A program made the position numbers and the translations under genes. 64,000 nt of DNA from NCBI GenBank assembly GCA_002427745.1, contig DIYF01000085.1:7701-71700 (forward strand), given 5' to 3'. Source of the stretch: Roseivirga sp. UBA6061. GTDB taxonomy: Bacteria > Bacteroidota > Bacteroidia > Cytophagales > Cyclobacteriaceae. This document shows positions 35,149 to 42,712 of this stretch, piece by piece (within the stretch, counting starts at the first letter, position 1; every line of letters starts with the position of its first letter). Below the pieces are notes generated by a model. That model saw only the letters and a program-made list of their open reading frames with translations, ran no database searches and was not told the DNA's origin.

Positions 35149-37788
35149 CTAGTCATCCTTGATCACCTTAGCCGGATTCATAAACGCCACACGCACTATC
35201 TGGAAGGCCATCGTACCCAATGAAAGCAACACAATGGCCACCAGCACAATCGCGAAATCAAACAGACCGGGAAATGACTGGTACTGAAAGCTGTTCAACC
35301 ACTTTTGGGAAATAAAGTAGTTCACTGGTACAGCAATCACCTGTGCGATGAGAATAAGCACAAGCAGGTCTTTATAAAACAGCATAGTCACAGATGACAC
35401 CCTGGCTCCCAGCACCTTACGAATGCCGATTTCCTTCTCTCTCTGCGCTATAGAAAAGCTGAGTAAGCCCACAAAGCCCAGTACAGAAATAATTATGGTG
35501 AGAGCGGACAAATAGGTCATGGATTTCGAAAGCCTGCTTTCGTCCTGATATAACCGATCCAATTCAGACTCAAGCAAGTGGTGTTTGGCAGGAATTTTCG
35601 GGTTATAATCACTCAACATTTGATTCACCTGAGCAACAACAGTCTCCTGATTATCTGACGATAGTCTCACAAGGAGCTGATCGCCTTCTGAGGGCACAAA
35701 GAATAAGACAATCGGCTCTATGTCAGAATGCAGGGAACCTATATTGAAATCTTTAAACACTCCGATGGTAGTGAGGTAATCAGGGTTCCCGTTTTCGTCT
35801 CTGCCAACAAACAGTCTTTTTCCCTCGGCTCCGTCCTGCCAGCCAAACTTGGCCTTTGCCGTTTCATTGATCATCACTGCCACTTCAGCATCTGCCTCTG
35901 ATCCTTTTATAAAGGCTCTTCCTTCCACCAGCTCAAGTCCCACGGTGTTTTGAAAAGCATGATCTACCCCCATAAACTGACTTCCAAAAGAGCTGATTTC
36001 TCCCTCGTTTTCTACATTGAGGATAAGATGGTTTAAGTCTACACCCGGTCGATTATAGGCAAGAGAAGTAGCTTTTACGCCAGCCAGCTCCTGAATTTGC
36101 TCTCTTAGAAGGCCTCCTCTTTTTAGCAAAACAGAATCTTCCAGTTCAAAGACCAACAGGTTTTCTTTATCAAAGCCCAGGTCCTTATGGGTCACATAGT
36201 CCAGCTGGTTTTTTACCACAAAGGTGAAGAGGATGACGATAGTGGAAATAGTGAATTGAAAGATGACCAGCATGCGCTGCAAACGTCCACTGGCGCGGCT
36301 TTTTTTGGACCTCCCCTTCAAACCCTCCACTAATCTTACCCCCGACAGGATCACAGACGGGTAGATACTTACCAACAGCCCCAGGCCAAAAGTGAGCAGC
36401 CCGAAAATGAGGACATGTTCTGTGGCAAAAGGCAGCACATCTACCCCTGAAAGGCTCAGGAACTCCGCATAAACCAACCGAACGATGACTACTGAAACAC
36501 AAAAGGCCAGCGCTGTAAAAAGCATGGTTTCCACCACAAATTGACCCGAAATATTCGATTTTGTAGCCCCTATCACCTTCCTGACAGAAATCTCCTTTTT
36601 ACGCAACGAGCTTCTTGCCAGAGATAAGTTCAGGTAGTTTACCTCGGCAATTACCACCAGAAAAAAGCCTATGGCCAGCAGTATAAGAACTCCCGTAAGG
36701 TTTCCGTTTTTATTGGCTTCCCAGGTAAGATCTGACTTCAGATGAATGTCTTTCAAAGGTTGTAAAATCAGGTCTGCCTTACCATTCACTTCCTCATAGT
36801 CAGATGCCATGTACTTTTCATAAAAGGCCGGATATTTTTCCATAAGGCGTTCAGCCTGCCCGGGGCTTTGCAGTCTGATGTAGGTATAAACATGTCGACC
36901 ATACCAAAACGTATTGATTTCATCGTCATAGTAGTTGTAAAAGGAAATTATCGCATCATAAGGCAAATGCGTATTGGCCGGTACGTCTTCAAAAATCCCG
37001 GTTACCTCAAACTTCCTTTCATCCTCAACGGTCTCAATTTCCTGCCCTATCGGATCATCTTCTCCGAAAATGGTTTTGGCCAGTCTTTCGGACAGTACAA
37101 TGGTATAGGGTCTGTTGAGTACCGTGCTTTTCTCTCCTCTGATCAGCCTGGTATCAAAAACATTGAAGAAGCTGGAGTCGGCAACAAAGATTTTTTCTGA
37201 AAGAAAATACTGCTCATCGTACTTGAGATTCGATGTATGAGTACTCAACCCATTGACTCCCGCCACACGCGTGTATTCCACTACTTCGGGAAATTCTTCT
37301 TTGAATGCAGGCCCCATCGGACGCGGTACATTGCTGTAGGAATCTTCCTGCCCTCCTATATTGTAGTGCACTCCCAGGCGATAAATATGATCCTTCTCTT
37401 CATAGAAGTTCTCGAAGGAAAACTCATAGTTGACCAGGAGCAATACCAGATAGCTAAAAGAAAGCCCGATAGACAGGCCGAATAAGTTGATAGTGGTGTA
37501 GAAGCGATCTTTCCAGAGATTCCTGACTCCTACCTTTACATGATTTTTATACATACCAAATGGATTGCTTGTGTAAGTATTTTTTGAAAAACCGATAATT
37601 CCAGGCCTGAAAAGCAGGCAGACATCTATGATAAACCGACCATTGGCTTTAAATCGCCCGAGCATTTCAACCCGTTCGCGATAGAGCTCTATAAGGTCTC
37701 CTTCTATATATTTCCTGAGCTCTTCATGGCAAAACCACAGGAAAATCCTCATAAGTAGCCTCGGGGGCTGTGGACCCTGACCTTCCAT
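35149..37788 (-). CDS. FtsX/MacB-type permease with prefix domain 2
   Basis: 879 aa from the ATG at 37788, 5 bp past the PadR stop. Prefix 1-70 (PPRLLMRIFLWFCHEELRKY, EGDLIELYRERVEML) matches the permease at 14326. Then first helix (~105-125), MacB-like domain, FtsX unit (~370-490), second periplasmic region and C-terminal FtsX unit (~755-870) with EKEIGIRKVLGARVSSV. Like the others it has no attached ATPase. Third such cassette in 24 kb. Confidence 0.9.
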   Translation of the reverse strand: MEGQGPQPPRLLMRIFLWFCHEELRKYIEGDLIELYRERVEMLGRFKANGRFIIDVCLLFRPGIIGFSKNTYTSNPFGMYKNHVKVGVRNLWKDRFYTTINLFGLSIGLSFSYLVLLLVNYEFSFENFYEEKDHIYRLGVHYNIGGQEDSYSNVPRPMGPAFKEEFPEVVEYTRVAGVNGLSTHTSNLKYDEQYFLSEKIFVADSSFFNVFDTRLIRGEKSTVLNRPYTIVLSERLAKTIFGEDDPIGQEIETVEDERKFEVTGIFEDVPANTHLPYDAIISFYNYYDDEINTFWYGRHVYTYIRLQSPGQAERLMEKYPAFYEKYMASDYEEVNGKADLILQPLKDIHLKSDLTWEANKNGNLTGVLILLAIGFFLVVIAEVNYLNLSLARSSLRKKEISVRKVIGATKSNISGQFVVETMLFTALAFCVSVVIVRLVYAEFLSLSGVDVLPFATEHVLIFGLLTFGLGLLVSIYPSVILSGVRLVEGLKGRSKKSRASGRLQRMLVIFQFTISTIVILFTFVVKNQLDYVTHKDLGFDKENLLVFELEDSVLLKRGGLLREQIQELAGVKATSLAYNRPGVDLNHLILNVENEGEISSFGSQFMGVDHAFQNTVGLELVEGRAFIKGSEADAEVAVMINETAKAKFGWQDGAEGKRLFVGRDENGNPDYLTTIGVFKDFNIGSLHSDIEPIVLFFVPSEGDQLLVRLSSDNQETVVAQVNQMLSDYNPKIPAKHHLLESELDRLYQDESRLSKSMTYLSALTIIISVLGFVGLLSFSIAQREKEIGIRKVLGARVSSVTMLFYKDLLVLILIAQVIAVPVNYFISQKWLNSFQYQSFPGLFDFAIVLVAIVLLSLGTMAFQIVRVAFMNPAKVIKDD

Positions 37789-37793
37789 TCTGT

Positions 37794-38135
37794 TCAATCT
37801 TGTGTCTTTAAATCCAATGCGACCGGAGGAATTGCATCCCACATGGCATTGCGTGTATCACGTGCTGCTTCCAGGGCATTTTTGCCATGCATGGTAATTG
37901 TAAAGTACTTTCGGGGGCGACCCGCCCGCTCCGGGGTCCCCTCTCCCTCTGTTGACTTCAGGTAGCCCTTAGACTCCAGTCGCTTCAGGGCCGTTTGCAA
38001 CGCACCTACACTTACGTTCCGTGATAACCTCGCTTCAATTTCTTTTTTGATGGATATACCATAGGCCTCTCCGAAGAGGATACCTACAGCCAGCATAACC
38101 ACTTCTTCAAATTCTCCGAGTTGCGTGCGTTTCAT
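37794..38135 (-). CDS. PadR-family transcriptional regulator
   Basis: 113 aa, winged helix: MKRTQLGEFEEVVMLAVGIL, GALQTALKRLESKGYL, wing RAGRPRKYFTIT. Same length and subgroup as the PadR at 13983. The promoter region carries two copies of an operator-like motif (38145-38162 and 38189-38206) starting 10 bp before the start codon. Operon with the permease. Confidence 0.9.
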   Translation of the reverse strand: MKRTQLGEFEEVVMLAVGILFGEAYGISIKKEIEARLSRNVSVGALQTALKRLESKGYLKSTEGEGTPERAGRPRKYFTITMHGKNALEAARDTRNAMWDAIPPVALDLKTQD

Positions 38136-38144
38136 CTGTTATAT

Positions 38145-38206
38145 TTTCCTAATTGTAGTATTTACAAAGTAAATCAGACTGATAATACTTTCCTAATTGT
38201 AGTATT
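38145..38206. promoter_or_regulatory. Tandem operator-like direct repeats upstream of PadR 3
   Basis: TTTCCTAATTGTAGTATT occurs exactly at 38145-38162 and 38189-38206 (44-bp period). The distal copy is also bounded by AATACT (38184-38189) facing AGTATT (38201-38206). Read on the minus strand the core is AATACT-n4-TTAGG; the palindrome at 29893-29936 contains AATACT-n1-TTAGG. The location suggests repressor sites. Confidence 0.6.
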
Positions 38207-38298
38207 ATTTATTTCCGGATGCTCACTATTTGTGATTAACTAATCGCATAGGCAGATTAATGAATAGCTCCTGCTTCCCGATATGTATGTGGTAGCTT

Positions 38299-39468
38299 TT
38301 GACTATGCTCCTGTTAAAAAGCGGCTCTGCTCCTGAGAAAATCATCTATGCCGGTGCTTCCCTATGCTTCCTTTTTATCTCTGTCTATGTACTCCGGGCC
38401 GTTCGCGATGAAATGGCCATACAGGTGGGCATTACTTCGCTTAGCTGGCTTATTTCACTCAGTTTTGTGCTTTTAGTTCTCTTTTCACTGCTTTTTTCTT
38501 TCAGCCCGGGCGGCAATTCCAGGCTGTTTCGTGCCTTCATCACAGGACTTTGCATCTTCTTTATGTCAATGGCAACCATACCACCAGATCTCATGACCTC
38601 TGTAGCTACAGTGCTCTTCATTGTTATTGGCTGTAGTAACCTCCTGCTTGTTTCTCAGTTCTGGAAAGGACTGGGTGACTATTTTCCGGAAACAGAAGCC
38701 AAAACTGCATACCCGCTCATTATGCTGATAGGTAGCTCAGGTGTGCTCCTGGGGCCACTGTTGGTTACCATGCTGGCCGCTCAGCCTATCGCACACCTGC
38801 TTGGTATAAGCTGTCTTTGTCTCGGCATATCGGCCCTCCTGTCCATAGGGATGAAGAAGGAGATGAAAAGCATTGAGTCATCAAAGCCGGTGGATATTCT
38901 CCCTGGAAGAAGGTCACAATGGCCTGTTGCCGGTTTTGTGTTGATGTACTCCACGCTGGCCACCGTATTGTATGGAGAGCACATAGCTACAGTAGAACGC
39001 TTTTCGCTCAGCCAGGAAGAAAGAATGCACTTTTTTGGCAAGCGGGATTTATGGATCGGGCTGATCACCCTGGCACTGCAGTGGCTGGGACAAAAGCTAA
39101 AACATGCAGATGTCCGCTGGGCAGGGCTTCGGTCTCTTCCCTTTCTCACACTCATGATACTGTTGACCATCGGGTGGTATAACTCACTGGAGACTATTCT
39201 CTGGAGCTTTGTACTCTTCAGGTCCTTTAACTACGCCTATGCGCGACCGGCCAGAGAACTGTATTTTGCCGGTACCCGGGGTAAGTTCAGCTTCAAAAGC
39301 TTTATCGATACCGTAGTTTACCGTGCCGGAGACCTTCTGGGCATCTGGCTGTTTCAGTTGCTGATTGGCTGGCAGTTTGATTATCTTCAGATAGCCGCTC
39401 TGCTCATTCCTCTGATCGGTCTCTGGATCTTATTCACCAAAAAAATCGTAAAAACCCTTAATGCCTGA
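38299..39468 (+). CDS. ATP/ADP-translocase (NTT/TLC)-like carrier
   Basis: 389 aa, about 11-12 membrane segments. Resembles the AAA (Npt1/TLC) nucleotide transporter family in LRAVRDEMAI near the N-terminus and in the C-terminal region FRSFNYAYARPARELYF and FKSFIDTVVYRAGDLLG, which matches the conserved pattern RP.RE.L...K...KS.iD...yR.Gd. Shorter than the roughly 500-aa chlamydial and plastid forms. Substrate unknown; many free-living Bacteroidota carry such genes. Could also be called MFS. The aldo/keto reductase gene begins 3 bp later, so the two share a transcript. Confidence 0.6.
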   Translation: MTMLLLKSGSAPEKIIYAGASLCFLFISVYVLRAVRDEMAIQVGITSLSWLISLSFVLLVLFSLLFSFSPGGNSRLFRAFITGLCIFFMSMATIPPDLMTSVATVLFIVIGCSNLLLVSQFWKGLGDYFPETEAKTAYPLIMLIGSSGVLLGPLLVTMLAAQPIAHLLGISCLCLGISALLSIGMKKEMKSIESSKPVDILPGRRSQWPVAGFVLMYSTLATVLYGEHIATVERFSLSQEERMHFFGKRDLWIGLITLALQWLGQKLKHADVRWAGLRSLPFLTLMILLTIGWYNSLETILWSFVLFRSFNYAYARPARELYFAGTRGKFSFKSFIDTVVYRAGDLLGIWLFQLLIGWQFDYLQIAALLIPLIGLWILFTKKIVKTLNA

Positions 39469-39471
39469 ATC

Positions 39472-40386
39472 ATGAACAGACGCGATACACTTAAGTTTCT
39501 GGCCTCCTTCCCCTTTTTCACTTACCTGGGTTATGACAGCCTGCTGTACACTATGAGTGAAGTTCAACAACGCAGCATTCCTTCCAGTGGCGAGAAGATT
39601 CCCATGGTGGGGCTGGGTACTTGGCAAACCTTTGATGTAGGCAATTCTTCCTCCGGACGGGCACCGCTGAAGGAGGTACTTCGGCTTCTCGTTGAACAGG
39701 GAGGTATGGTGGTAGACTCCTCCCCTATGTACGGAAGCTCTGAAAGCGTAGTAGGCGACCTGGCCTCCGGGCTCAAAATTACAGAACAGCTTTTTATGGC
39801 CACTAAGGTATGGACCAGCGGAAAACAATCCGGTATCAGCCAGATGAACCGCTCTATGCAGCGGATGCAAAAACGCCCCATGGACCTGATGCAAATCCAC
39901 AACCTGCAGGATTGGAAAACTCATATGAAAACACTTCAGGCCTGGAAAGAAGAAGGTAAAATTCGCTATATCGGTATTACCCACTATGTAGAGAGTGCTT
40001 ATGGCCGCCTGGAGCAGATTATGAAAACCTATCCCATTGACTTTGTACAAATGAACTACTCCATCGCCAGCAGGGAGAGCGAAAACAGACTGCTGCCCCT
40101 GGCACAGGATAAAGGCATAGCCGTACTGACCAATCGCCCCTATGAGGGGGGATCACTCTTCAGGAGGGTAAGAGGCAGAGACTTATCTGCTCTGGCCAAA
40201 GATCTGGCATGTGACAGTTGGGGGCAGTTTTTCTTAAAGTACATCCTTTCTCATGCTGCCGTAACCTGCGCGATTCCCGGTACCTCCAAAACAAAGCACC
40301 TGCTGGACAACCTGAAAGCAGGAAAAGGCCGCATGCCAGACAGCTCAGAACGCAAAGCCATGGTTGGCCTGCTCAATACTTTATGA
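39472..40386 (+). CDS. Aldo/keto reductase with Tat-like signal
   Basis: 304 aa. The N-terminus MNRRDTLKFLASFPFF has a twin-arginine-like start. Catalytic tetrad of the AKR barrel: D82, Y87 (VVDSSPMYG), K112 (MATKVW) and H143 (MQIHN). MVGLGTWQTFDVG opens the barrel and AIPGTSKTKHL is the cofactor end. NAD(P)H-dependent reductase; substrate unknown. Follows the NTT-like carrier by 3 bp. Confidence 0.85.
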   Translation: MNRRDTLKFLASFPFFTYLGYDSLLYTMSEVQQRSIPSSGEKIPMVGLGTWQTFDVGNSSSGRAPLKEVLRLLVEQGGMVVDSSPMYGSSESVVGDLASGLKITEQLFMATKVWTSGKQSGISQMNRSMQRMQKRPMDLMQIHNLQDWKTHMKTLQAWKEEGKIRYIGITHYVESAYGRLEQIMKTYPIDFVQMNYSIASRESENRLLPLAQDKGIAVLTNRPYEGGSLFRRVRGRDLSALAKDLACDSWGQFFLKYILSHAAVTCAIPGTSKTKHLLDNLKAGKGRMPDSSERKAMVGLLNTL

Positions 40387-40545
40387 GCCCGCGTCTCAAC
40401 GGGTGCTGAACATGGTAAATGGGGCTGGTAATGGCTGAGAAGACCTCAGATGCTACCCGAATTTGCTATATTACTTTAGTCAAAACCGGTAGAAAATCTA
40501 CCTCAACGGAAGTGTTTCCGTGTTCGTTAAACTAAAGTAATTACC

Positions 40546-41064
40546 ATGATCTCCGTTCAACTGACTCCCCGCGAGCGATTCAGCTATCTGATATCTGACA
40601 CCCTTTCCAAGGTACTGGTCTTCAATATTCTGGCAGGAACTTACCTGATCTACTTTTCATTTATGTCAGCAGGTATTAATGAAGCATCACGGCTTAAAGG
40701 AGGCATCATTCTGATCGCTACGGCACTCATTGGTTTAGCTATATCTTATCGCAAAGTAAAGAGACTGCAGCGTATTCTGTCTGACGCCAGTGTAACTACC
40801 GCTTTAAAAGGAGATCTCACTCCTACCGCTTTTACTGTGTCCTTTACGCAGGCGCATGAGGTAGCTTATGGCTATGAGGTGGATGATCATTGGCACCCTG
40901 TATACATGATCACCTTCTGGCATAGCTCCTGTAAACCGGAAGAACCGGTGGTATATGCCAATGCTGACCATGGTGAGTCGGTACTGATGAGAAGATTGCC
41001 GGATTCGGTGGTTGATAAAATCAATGAGCAAAATGAGGATTGTGCTGAACTGCGTGTCGCCTGA
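40546..41064 (+). CDS. Membrane protein, short paralog of the DUF3592-like gene
   Basis: 172 aa with two hydrophobic segments (about 27-44 and 53-70). The C-terminal half (YRKVKRLQRILSDASVTTAL, GYEVDDHWHPVYMITF, GESVLMRRLPDSVVDKI) aligns with the second domain of the protein at 34305 (RKKLRRLEKILKKAAIVRTF, GESVLLLNLPSGIEDKV). It lacks the first DUF3592-like domain. Function unknown. Confidence 0.65.
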   Translation: MISVQLTPRERFSYLISDTLSKVLVFNILAGTYLIYFSFMSAGINEASRLKGGIILIATALIGLAISYRKVKRLQRILSDASVTTALKGDLTPTAFTVSFTQAHEVAYGYEVDDHWHPVYMITFWHSSCKPEEPVVYANADHGESVLMRRLPDSVVDKINEQNEDCAELRVA

Positions 41065-41116
41065 GGTTATGAAGTCAGCTATTGTTGATTAAAGAGCTTT
41101 GTATAAATTCGATCCT

Positions 41117-41767
41117 ATGGAAAGCCTGTCAGACCTGCTCAAACATGATTTTCAACTCGAAACAGTTTTCAAAAACTTTGTCCGGCATTTTGACAATGAT
41201 CAAACCTTTGCTGATAGGCTCTGGGAAGAATTGAAGAGTGCATATTCCGGAAAAGGCCGACACTACCATAACCTGAGTCATCTCACCCATATGCTTGAAG
41301 AGACCAGGTCTGTTCTTCCTGAGTTAATCAGCCCGGCCAGTTTTCTGAATTCAATCTTCTATCATGATGTTGTATACAATGTCAGGCGTCAGGATAATGA
41401 AGAGAAGAGTGCTAACCTGGGTATCCAGCGAGCTCTTGATATTGGGCTGGGAATCAAAGGGGCAGAACTAAGCCGTCAACAAATTCTGGCTACCAAATCA
41501 CATAACTCGTCAGAAGATGAGGATACAAACTACCTCACTGATATTGATTTATCTGTGCTGGGAGCCTCTCCCGAGGTGTATCAAAATTATACAGTGGCCA
41601 TCAGAAAGGAATACAGCATTTACCCGGGCTTTCTGTATAAAAAAGGTCGAAAGAAGGTGTTGAAGCACTTTCTTGAAATGGACAGGATATTTAAGACGGA
41701 CCTATTCAGAGAGAAATATGAGGAACAGGCCCTGAGAAACCTTAAAGCAGAACTTGACCTGTTATGA
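41117..41767 (+). CDS. HD-domain metal-dependent hydrolase
   Basis: 216 aa; ATG at 41117 preferred over a TTG 18 bp upstream. RHYHNLSHLTHML (49-60) and FYHDVVYNV with HD at 83-84 form the metal site of predicted HD phosphohydrolases; LTDIDLSVLGAS supplies a later aspartate. This family is found widely without known substrate. Overlaps the next gene by 4 bp. Confidence 0.8.
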   Translation: MESLSDLLKHDFQLETVFKNFVRHFDNDQTFADRLWEELKSAYSGKGRHYHNLSHLTHMLEETRSVLPELISPASFLNSIFYHDVVYNVRRQDNEEKSANLGIQRALDIGLGIKGAELSRQQILATKSHNSSEDEDTNYLTDIDLSVLGASPEVYQNYTVAIRKEYSIYPGFLYKKGRKKVLKHFLEMDRIFKTDLFREKYEEQALRNLKAELDLL

Positions 41768-42507
41768 CCTCAAAAACCGATTTATCCTTAAGAACTTCAG
41801 CGAAAACACTGTCAGTGTGCTTTCTCATTTTACTGTCATTCAACTATACGATATCTGCACAATCTCCTGAACCTGAAATTGCCGCATTTGAGTCGGAACT
41901 GGGGCCTGCAAAAACTAAGTTAATGAGGAGACTGATCACCTCTTTTGACCAGGCACTGAAAAGAAGCTTCCCCAATGTGAGCAATACAGAAGATCAGGTC
42001 AGCTTATTCCTGAAATCAGGGATTAACCAACTTGACCTGGATAGTCTTTCAATAACCCGGTTGCTATCTGAAATGGAATCTTCAGGCTTCAGAACAGACT
42101 TATGGATAACTGACAAAGAAGCAGAGGCATATCAAGACCAAAAGCCAGAAGAGTTTTTTGATATAGAAGCAGATGATAACCTTGTAGATTTAGGTGAGGT
42201 CAATGACGAATTTGAAGAGCTCACCTTACCTGTAAAAACCAAGAGGTCACAAGCACCGAGAAGCCCCAGACTGAACATTAACACCAGAGGGCTGATCTTT
42301 TATGCGCTCGCTAAAACCAAACAAGGTGATACAGACTTCATGAATGCTTTAAAAACTCTTTGGGTTGCAGGAGATATAAGCCCGGCTCTATACCAGGACG
42401 CCTATGAAAAAATGACCTCAGCTCAGCGGCATAGCTGGGAAAACGTGGTGATACTCACCACACTTATCTACTATCGCCAGTTGCTATGGAAGTTTGGAAG
42501 AATTTGA
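41764..42507 (+). CDS. Hypothetical secreted protein, possibly frameshifted at its end
   Basis: 247 aa. N-terminal signal-like segment (about 17-33, FLILLSFNYTISAQ). The middle is acidic (EEFFDIEADDNLVDL), the end helical. The stop at 42507 follows LLWKFGRI, but the +1 frame carries on as SLEEFENASKKPGVTIAEKR and reaches a TAA at 42581-42583 with coding-like composition. So the last ~29 residues may be separated by a one-base insertion near 42485-42495. No family recognised. Coupled to the HD gene by an ATGA overlap. Confidence 0.6.
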   Translation: MTSKTDLSLRTSAKTLSVCFLILLSFNYTISAQSPEPEIAAFESELGPAKTKLMRRLITSFDQALKRSFPNVSNTEDQVSLFLKSGINQLDLDSLSITRLLSEMESSGFRTDLWITDKEAEAYQDQKPEEFFDIEADDNLVDLGEVNDEFEELTLPVKTKRSQAPRSPRLNINTRGLIFYALAKTKQGDTDFMNALKTLWVAGDISPALYQDAYEKMTSAQRHSWENVVILTTLIYYRQLLWKFGRI

Positions 42508-42712
42508 AAATGCATCTAAAAAACCCGGAGTGACCATAGCTGAGAAAAGAAAAGTACTGAGGAAACTTCTGCCCCTCTTGTAAGGGCCGGGCTTATTACA
42601 CCAGCCAGTCTCCTTGGGCTAACACAAACGTTTGCACGTAGATCCATTATCCATCCCCTGTTCCATCCAGCCCAAAATCCTTAGCTTAGATCGTCCTTAA
42701 CCCGTTTGGTCT
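42508..42712. other. Intergenic region with frame-shifted tail
   Basis: The first 76 bp look like the displaced C-terminus of the preceding gene (stop at 42583). The rest is non-coding leader of the pullulanase gene with no clear promoter motif. Confidence 0.4.

Noticed and set aside
39430..40050. 206-residue minus-strand frame
   Set aside because: Antisense to the aldo/keto reductase and the end of the carrier gene; no protein features.
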